NCBI GenBank assembly: GCA_001247695.2
Contig: LGRX02003711.1
Coordinates: 1-64,000, forward strand
DNA: 64,000 bases
Direction of reading: 5' to 3'
From: Cymbomonas tetramitiformis
Lineage: Eukaryota > Chlorophyta > Pyramimonadophyceae > Pyramimonadales > Pyramimonadaceae
The first letter of the stretch is position 1; every line of letters begins with the position of its first letter. A program made the translations under genes and the position numbers. Shown in pieces: positions 56,654-64,000 of this stretch. A model generated the notes under the pieces. It was given only the letters and a program-made list of their open reading frames with translations, ran no database searches and had not been told where the DNA came from.

Positions 56654-58533
56654 GACATTTGGAAATTTGCAGAGTAATTGCCAAAATTCCGCATGTGCGG
56701 ACAGCAGCCCGACGCATGTTTCAAAGGGTCCTTCCGGGTCAACGCTCAACGGTGGGATACGAGTAGGCTTGCCACACCGGTCAGATGAAAAATCGCACGG
56801 TCTTCCAGATTTCTGATGTGGAGGAATATTTCCTACGATTGGGAATCTACGTCATGTCGGGGAGGGCTTAATGGGAATTTTTCTGGTTGCCGCGCGTAAA
56901 CCTGGAGTTCCCGAATTGGCTGTCGGACTCTGATTGGCTGTGGGACTGGGGGCTGTTGGACGCTTTGGATTTAATAAATGTACGAGATACGAGATACGAG
57001 ATGCGCTTCGTCGCGGAGCCTGAATTTATATTACTGTATGGCTCTCGCGTCGGGCTCCCGCGCCAGGCAAACCAGGCACCCACGCCAGGCAGTCGCCAGG
57101 CAGGCTCTTTCATAGTCGAGCCCTTTTGATCCGGGCTCCCACTCCTGTTCCTGCTCCTGCTATTTTGCCACATCGATGTCACCGATGTCATCCCCGATGT
57201 CATAAGCTGTCATTCTTCTGAAATCTCAAATCTGAAATGTTGAAAGAAAGGCAATCCTCACGACAGCGACAGCGACAGTAAAGAGTGTCACTGTATATAA
57301 ATCGATAACGTCTATGCATCGATTGTGCATCTGAATTGTTATTATATAAATTATATTCAGTTTCACTTTATGTCTAGCACCCTCGATTATATTTTGCGGT
57401 CGATTAAATCGAACGTCGCAGATTGTAAATCGAAAACGTCTCTGCGTCCTAGGTGCATTTTAATCGACAGGGGTGTATCGCGGGTATATATTATTTTATG
57501 GGGGGCAAAACAGGGGGGATTTTTATTATAATTCGTATTTTTAATTTATTTAATTCATTTTTTTATTTTAATTTAACTGCGTTTCGCTCTCCGATAATAA
57601 AACACTTCCTGTATTCTATTATCCCATCTTAGACTGCAGTGATAGCCGGTATGTTTCCACTGTCTAGCTGTGCATCACTTTAGGAGTTCGGCTCAATATT
57701 ATATATATCAAGGTATGGCTTACGCGAAGGTGATTTGAGACAAAACGTATTTTGTTCCGTTGACTGAGTATGGAAGGCTTGGAAGTTGATTAATAGAAAT
57801 TTCAACCGTAGGCTATTTAAATTGCACCACGATAAAGTTATCTGGCCGATGATTTTTCCATCCGGCATGCCTGGTGACCGACTGCCGACTGCCGACGTAG
57901 GTCGACGTGACGTGACACCAATCCATAGAAGGGGCCTCGGACCTTGAGCTTCAGGTATGACAAAACTCAGAAAACGTATGAATATCATGTCTCTATGACG
58001 GTCCACCCCCCAGAATTGGTGGGACGACAGGTAGGGTGCAGTTGGCGTGCTGTAGCGGCGTGTAGCTCGATGGCCAATGCAAGATGCATGGTGGGGATGA
58101 CGAAGGACATCAGGTGGGATGTGTGTGGCATGTGGGACTACCGCGCCTTGCCACATGAAGGCTCGGCACACCCCTAATTCTAGTGCAAAAGGTTGTTGAT
58201 GTAGACTGTGGTAGGCGGGGGCATTGGAGGGGATGTGACCCGAGCATGGTTGCGCTGACGGAGCAGGCAGGGCATAGCGAGCGAACCGCTTCGATTCGTG
58301 CGGCGCGCGAGGTGTCCCAACACACTAGAAGAGTGGCGAAATAATACTTTTGGGGTGGTTGGCGGGGGCGGAGAGGTTCAAAATGCAGGCCGGCTCTCAG
58401 GGTTCGGGTCTTACGCGTACGTGGGTCGCAAGGCAGAAAAAAACCGGACCGTCATAGAGATATGGCCAATGAATCCAAACTCGGTCTCGTGGTGCCATGT
58501 GCATTGAAAACAATGTAACACATGCCCTGAAGG
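56654..58533. other. gene-poor intergenic DNA
   Basis: The sequence is AT-rich, especially 57280-57700. Short frames at 56887-57129 and 57944-58177 have no recognisable family. The right arm of the long inverted repeat is at 57908-57930. Confidence 0.5.
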
Positions 58534-58928
58534 GAGGGACACTTTCGATGAGCCGCCTCAGCGTGCCACCCCGGTGTAGGCCGCGGGGTCCAACGGTTTT
58601 TAGAAGTGTAGCCCAACTGATTTTCTTACTACTAAATTTCAAAATTTTGAGCGACGTCAACGGCACAAATGAAGATTTCTACGATGATACAGGTAAGCAA
58701 AAGGTGAGGTTGTGCAGTGTGTCGTGTTTTCCGCCGTATTTTACAGTGCATGCAAAGCCGCAATTCACTCTATTCACCTTATTCACTTCTATTCACGAGA
58801 AAAGGCGAAAAAGTACAGCAATTCACTTCCAATTCACCCCCTCTCGGAGCCAGTCACCTGGGAAAAAATTCCGCGGAGAATTACGCGTAACGACACCCAC
58901 TCAAACGGTATATTCACGGGAAGCAGCT

Positions 58929-60866
58929 ATGCAGAACAGGGGAAGGGAGCAATGGCAGCAGCGGGGAAGGGTCCCGGTTGGCATGGACGAAAGCCGCGAG
59001 GCGGAGAACAGGCGAAACATGCACACTATACACAAGGAGTTTTCAGAGATGGAGCCTGCCACGTTGGCTAAGTTCTCGGACGGGGCGAAGATACCCCTCC
59101 CGCTGAGTCCGCAGTTTTCACAGAAGCGTGCAAAGGCCGTACAGCGCGCCAAAGCACGTGACAAAACCGTCACTGATTCGGCAGCGCTAGAGGAATTTTA
59201 CTCAGAGGACTATGGAGATGCACGGCTTAAATACACTAAGCGAGCGAGGGGCTACCCTCTGGAAAGACAGCATGGTGTACTCGACGACCAGGGGCATGTC
59301 AGGTACAACCTCCTCAAGAACTGCACAACGATTGACGGAAGCAATTTGGACGAAGATGGCTTCCCGAGTGACAACTACCACATCACAGTGGGACCTCTTC
59401 GAGCGCATCCCCGCGAGGCGGTTGAGTTACTCAACCACATCGAGACTGTGCTGCGAATACTGCACGAGGAAGGCGAGGACAAGAAGATCATCTGCAGGGA
59501 AAAGCCTCCCGGACCGAGGTTTGCAGCTGGAAAAGTGGGCAACATAGACATCAAGTTCACTGACACCGCGTTCGCGGTCACCGCTCTTGCGACGACCCTC
59601 CCCCTCATCCCGCTGCACTGTTACCCGATAGGCTATGACCTCTTCACTCAGGAGGACCTCGCGTTTCCAAGGGTAAGAATCTTTAACCCTTCTGCAAAGG
59701 GAGGGGCTGGAGGGCTCTGCTGCACATCGTCAGCAACGAGCTCAAGGGGAAGAGCATCAACGACCTTGAGGCGGACCTACTTCTGGTTGAAGGAGTGGAG
59801 TCGGCGCTCAAGGGACACAGGCTACAAGGAAGGGTTGCAATTAAATCAGCTACCTGGGTCAAGCTGGTTATGGTTTCTGAGGAAGCAGCGCAGCGAATCG
59901 AGAACAAGACGGAGATATTTCCTGGACTGGAAAACTATGAGGTTCAGCGAGTGGCATCGGTGAAAGAGGTAGACAAGCAGACAGAGACGGAGGTGGTGGT
60001 GGTCGACGGGGGGGACGACGTCGACCCGGAGTTTGAAGTAGAGGCTTTGGCGTGCGCGGTCGGCGACTACTTCAAGAAGGCCCTCGGCGCTGGAACGCAT
60101 CTCGTTCCTCAACTGGCAGTCCCGACGTACCGCTGCCACCAACCCGAAGGAGGTCGCCAGCTGTGCCCGATATCGTCAGCTGTACAAGGGACGGCTGTAC
60201 ACTTTCATCGCAACCGAAGACGCATACCAGCATCTCGTGTCCCAAATGGACTCTACGGCAAAAATCGGTGTTGTCCATAAGGGTATGTATTTCTTCCTCC
60301 GCCCCTCTGACTACTCCAGAAACGGAAAGGGGCGCCGAGGAAGACAGACCCGAGCGACTGGCATCACCCGTGAAGACGCGGTGGTCCAGGCGCTGGAAAC
60401 GAAACTGGGCACCTTTGCAGAGGCGGTGAAGGCTGCCACGAGCAATCGGGGCGAAGTCTCGGGCGACGCGGAGTCCGCCATCAAGGACCTTGGCAACCAA
60501 GTCAAGGGCCTTAGCGAGAAGGTGGAGAAGGGCTTCAAAGATACGGTGGACAACGTAAAAAAGGTGAACGCATCTGTCGACAACGTCGACAAGGGTGTGA
60601 AGCAGGTCATAGACCTGACATCCAACGTCCTAACCAGGCAGGACAAACACCTGGCGCTGGCGGACAAACAGAACAGAGTTGCTGACGCTATGCTGCAGCA
60701 GCTCATCGCTATGAACGGAGCAACGGCGAAGACCCCAGCAACGGGCACGGCGGCGGCGAGGGGTGGCAGAAAGAGGGGAGCGGCGACCCCGAACTCCGAC
60801 ACCGGAGACGACACAGACATGGACCTAACCCCCGCCGAGGCCCTACACATCAAGAAGATCCGTAAG
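58929..60866 (+). pseudogene. ORF1-type protein of element C, two frameshifts
   Basis: The start is the ATG at 58929 (MQNRGREQWQQRGRVP). The frame is open to about 59700 and includes the core (GNIDIKFTDTAFAVTALATT, FPRVRIFNP). It shifts to 59700-60080 (ELKGKSINDLEADLLLVEG, VKLVMVSEEAAQRI) and back near 60085 (LYTFIATEDAYQHL). A long coiled coil spans about 60460-60710 (IKDLGNQVKGLSEKVEKGF onward). The tail is basic (RGGRKRG), then acidic, then KKIRK. A splice-donor-like AAG|GTAAAG at 60866/60867 is in phase 0, as in element B, with an acceptor-like AATCGCAG at 60970. The function is unknown; the layout of disordered N-terminus, core and coiled coil recalls LINE ORF1 or Gag proteins. Confidence 0.6.
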
Positions 60867-61571
60867 GTAAAGTCCGGACACACAATCTATTCACGTTGCG
60901 AAAAATCAATACACGAATCAGAGTTTGGAAACGAGCAACTGATATGCACAAATCGACTTGAAAATCGCAGGAAGCCAGCAAGAAGGGTGCAAGAGAAATC
61001 AAGTGATAAGAGAGACAGCAAGAGGCCCCAGTGGCAGGATTTACGGCGAAGGGTAAGCAAGGAAACACAACATCTTGGCGGGAATAGGTACAGTCAGACA
61101 TACTGTAATCCTGCTCTATGCCACGCATCAGAGGACACAAACAGCCCGAGTAATAACTTTAGCTGGAAGTACATCCGGGAAAGGGTTATTAATATTTTTG
61201 CATCTTGCCAGTTTACCCAGGGTCTGGGTGGGGTGTGACACACCGCGATCACCTGGACTGAATCCCCCTGCTCGGGCTGCTCTCGTCACGGCAGTGTAAC
61301 TGAAGATAGAGCATACATAAATCCACGACACTCCGAACCCGCGGGTCACCCGATAAGTAAAGTTCATAACAATACTCAATGCACCAAACATAATAAACCC
61401 AGCAATAACTCCAGCATTATACCAGACTATGAGGGAGTAACTCAACTGGTTGGAAGTTTAGAAGGAATATACACAACACATGACTGTAAACTGAAAGCAA
61501 ACAGGAAGGGGACAAGTACCACAGGAGGCACACATAATACCACACAATTCGAGGGAATATGCACAAGACGA

Positions 61572-63368
61572 ATGTGTAAACAGATATATAGAACGAAAGA
61601 TAACGAAACTGAAAATAAAACAGTAAGCCCTCTAGACACACAGGGAGATGAGGGAAACCCTAAGGCCACCCTAAGCGAACCGAACACCAAAAGGCCCCTG
61701 GGGGGAATAGCAAAGAAAGGTTCGATAGGAAAACTCTTGGGAGGGCTATATTACAAATGGACAGGCAATACACAAGTTTTCAGAAGGAACTGGCGACCTT
61801 CGGTATTTAGCGAATTGCTCCAGGAGCTCTACGTTAAAATACGAAGTTTCGTAAAAACAACCCAAATGGACAAATATTTTGAGGGGACACCCAAAGGACA
61901 TACACAACTAAATATTGAGGAAAACGGAGCTCAGATATGCAGTGAGGAAGATGTGAGGAGGCTGCAGGCGTATGTAACGCGTAACAAAGGGGGCAATACG
62001 GAAGGAGGAACACGCGAACAAAGGAGGTGCACAAAGAATAATGGTCATGAAAACAACTCACAAGGCACGCTGAAAGGTGAGAAGCCGATTGAAACAAACT
62101 ACGCGGCTATACACGAGAAAATGAGAAGAAACCCTAACCCGGAGGAGACATACCTACAGGAAAAGGGGGGAATATGGGCACATGACGGCAAAATTGGACA
62201 GAAATATTTTGCACAATGCCTACAAATGGTGAAACGCGGAGGTGAAATGAAAATAAGCATGAACGGACGACATTGGACATTTAGCGAATTGCACCAGGAG
62301 CTCTACGTAAAAATACGAATTTTCGTAAAAACAACCCAAATGGACAAATATTTTGAGGGGACACTCAAAGGACATACACAACTAAATATTGAGGAAAACG
62401 GAGCTCAGATATGCAGTGAGGAGGATGTGAGGAGGTTGCAGGCGTATGTAACGCGTAACAAAGGGGGCAATACGGAAGGAGGAACACGCGAACAAAGGAG
62501 GTACACAGAGAATAATGGCCATGAAAACAACCCACAATGCACACTGAAAAGTGAGGAGCCGATTGAAACAAACTACGCGGCTATACACGAGAAAATGAGA
62601 AGAAACCCTAACCCGGAGGGGACCCGGAGGGGACATACCTACAGGAAAAGGGGGGAATATGGGGCACATGACGGCAAAATTGGACAGAAATATTTTGCAC
62701 AATGCCTACAGATGGTGAAACGCGGAGGTGAAATGAAAATAAGCATGAACGGACGACATTGGACATTTAGCGAATTGCTCCAGGAGCTCTACGTAAAAAT
62801 ACGAATTTTCGTAAAAACAACCCAAATGAACAAATATTTTGAGGGGACACTCAAAGGACATACACAACTAAATATTGAGGAAAACGGAGCTCAGATATGC
62901 AGTGAGGAGGATGTGAGGAGGTTGCAGGCGTATGTAACGCGTAACAAAGGGGGCAATACGGAAGGAGGAACACGCGAACAAAGGAGGTGCGCAGGGAATA
63001 ATGGCCATGAAAGCAACTCACAAGGCACGCTGAAAAGTGAGGAGCCGATTAAAACAAATTGCGCGGCTATACACGAGAAAACGAGAAGAAACCCTAACCC
63101 TGAGGAGGTATACCTACAGGATGAAAGGGGAATAGCAGCACATAAAGGCAAAACTAGACAAAAATGTTTCGCACAATGCTTGCAAATGGCGAGATGCACA
63201 AGGGACATGAAAATAAGTACGAACGGACGACATTGGACATTAAGCGAACTGTGCTGGAAACAATTCGTAAAAAATCGAAGTTTTGCAAAAACGGACCCCG
63301 GGACGAAATATTTTCAGGGGGTACCCCAGGGGGGTACACAGCAATATAGGAAAAGGGGCGGGGCCTAA
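61572..63368 (+). CDS. 598-codon open frame across the element C tandem repeats
   Basis: The frame is open from 61572 through three full repeat units; the first codon is an ATG inside CGAATGTGTAAACAG. Each unit encodes about 158-162 residues: QKYFAQCLQMVKRGGEMK, then GRHWTFSEL(L/H)QELYVKI, then EENGAQICSEEDVRRLQAYV, then RNPNPE. Unit spacings are 474, 486 and 474 bp, all multiples of three, which keeps the frame. A related reading (GQCTQN, SEFLKMLYVKI) occurs in element B's repeats. No domain was recognised. The frame may be translated or may be a long UTR that lacks stops. Confidence 0.4.
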   Translation: MCKQIYRTKDNETENKTVSPLDTQGDEGNPKATLSEPNTKRPLGGIAKKGSIGKLLGGLYYKWTGNTQVFRRNWRPSVFSELLQELYVKIRSFVKTTQMDKYFEGTPKGHTQLNIEENGAQICSEEDVRRLQAYVTRNKGGNTEGGTREQRRCTKNNGHENNSQGTLKGEKPIETNYAAIHEKMRRNPNPEETYLQEKGGIWAHDGKIGQKYFAQCLQMVKRGGEMKISMNGRHWTFSELHQELYVKIRIFVKTTQMDKYFEGTLKGHTQLNIEENGAQICSEEDVRRLQAYVTRNKGGNTEGGTREQRRYTENNGHENNPQCTLKSEEPIETNYAAIHEKMRRNPNPEGTRRGHTYRKRGEYGAHDGKIGQKYFAQCLQMVKRGGEMKISMNGRHWTFSELLQELYVKIRIFVKTTQMNKYFEGTLKGHTQLNIEENGAQICSEEDVRRLQAYVTRNKGGNTEGGTREQRRCAGNNGHESNSQGTLKSEEPIKTNCAAIHEKTRRNPNPEEVYLQDERGIAAHKGKTRQKCFAQCLQMARCTRDMKISTNGRHWTLSELCWKQFVKNRSFAKTDPGTKYFQGVPQGGTQQYRKRGGA

Positions 63369-63960
63369 AAATGCAGTAAGGTGAGCACAAGAAGGCCACA
63401 CACATGTGTAACGCGTAACAAGGAAGGCCACACGAAGAGGGAAGAGTGGGGTAATTGGAGTAGTGAGAAGGAAACCGATGAAATAAATGACCCACAAAGC
63501 GGACGGAAAGGAAAGGGGGAAAACAAAACCAATTGTACGACTATATTAGTGACTATAAGGGGAAGCCCTAAACCCGAGGGTGCATACCTACAAGGAAGCA
63601 AAGAAATTGGGGCATTAGAGAGCAAAACTAGACAAACATACTCCGCACAATGCTTGCATATGTTGAAACGGGAGGGGAAAACGAAAATAGGAACGAATGG
63701 GCAACCTTGGCCCTCGAGCGTATTGTGCAGGACGCAATTCGTAAAAAACCAAACTTCGGTGAAAATAAAACCCAGGATGAAATATTTTAGAGAAAACCCC
63801 AACAGATATACACAACGATATTTGAAGTGGTACGAAACCCAAGTATGCAGCGAGGACAATGAGGGAAGCCCTCACACACATGTAACACGTAACAAGGAAA
63901 ACGACACGAAGTGTGGGGCACATGAGAATTGGCGAAACGAGCGAAACACAAACAGCTCAC
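61740..63960 (+). repeat. 474 bp tandem array of element C
   Basis: The anchor AGCG of the TTTAGCGAATTGCTCCAGGA region falls at 61809, 62283, 62769, 63243 and 63717, giving spacings of 474, 486, 474 and 474 bp. The 486 bp unit has a 12 bp duplication (GGGGACCCGGAG region, about 62615-62630). The two middle units are almost identical; those at the right edge are diverged. Telomere-like AAACCCTAACCC occurs once per unit. Confidence 0.9.
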
Positions 63961-64000
63961 GGGGAGAAAGTTGGCGAAAGACGGACCATACCCATGATAA

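Larger units (their letters stand above)
53602..57930. repeat. 23 bp inverted repeat pair, 4.3 kb apart
   Basis: Positions 53602-53624 and 57908-57930 are exact reverse complements. Each arm has a nearby GTAGGTCGACGT on its inner side (about 53690-53710 and 57897-57908). The pair encloses the CACTA-like and hAT-like elements. It may mark the ends of an old large transposon or two copies of a small repeat. Confidence 0.6.
58534..64000 (+). mobile_element. element C: relative of elements A and B, truncated by the window end
   Basis: The 5' motif at 58534-58590 (GAGGGACACTT, GCCGCCTCAGCGTGCCACC, GGTGTAGGCCGCGGG) is shared with B and A. It is followed by a frameshifted ORF1-type gene (58929-60866) and then by a tandem array of ~474 bp repeats from about 61740 to the window end. 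This is the same order as in element B, where ORF2 comes next, so an ORF2 would be expected to the right of the window. Confidence 0.6.

Overview
This window reads as eukaryotic nuclear DNA, most likely from an alga, although the species cannot be named from the sequence. It holds a kilobase-scale satellite, non-LTR and LTR retrotransposons, small DNA transposons, minisatellites and splice-site-like signals. No bacterial gene organisation, rRNA, tRNA or CRISPR array was found. Almost every recognisable coding sequence belongs to a mobile element, and most are broken by stops or frameshifts.

Layout. (1) 1-9909: about ten head-to-tail copies of a ~990 bp satellite that carries short hypervariable windows at fixed positions. 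(2) 9911-12070, 13194-28440 and 58534-64000: three related elements (A, B, C). They share a 5' sequence motif and a multi-domain ORF1-type protein. In B, and apparently in C, ORF1 is followed by tandem repeats of ~470 bp. (3) Element B then runs into a giant non-LTR retrotransposon ORF2 (17612-28329). Its domain order is Ulp1-like protease, APE endonuclease, reverse transcriptase, PCIF1-like methyltransferase domain, RNase H, CCHC zinc finger and a C-terminal restriction-like endonuclease-like domain. Its 3' end has three hairpins and a pyrimidine tail. Two more copies of that 3' end lie at 14642-14966 and ~28590-30108. (4) 31737-39833: a nearly complete Ty1/copia retrotransposon with 445/444 bp LTRs, a 5 bp target duplication, a primer site matching half of initiator tRNA-Met, and an adenine-methyltransferase-like domain between protease and integrase.

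(5) 39834-46060: a GC-rich tract dominated by decaying 57 bp and 66 bp tandem repeats. Tudor-like fragments lie on both sides of the copia insertion. (6) 46120-58530: AT-richer, gene-poor DNA with a ~1 kb minisatellite, a probable solo LTR, and a CACTA-like element that contains a nested hAT-like MITE.

Most notable: two unrelated retrotransposon classes in the same window each carry an amino-methyltransferase-like module. The LINE also combines two kinds of endonuclease with a Ulp1-like protease. The satellite's fixed-length hypervariable tags are the least explained feature. All family assignments come from reading motifs by eye; no database search was run.
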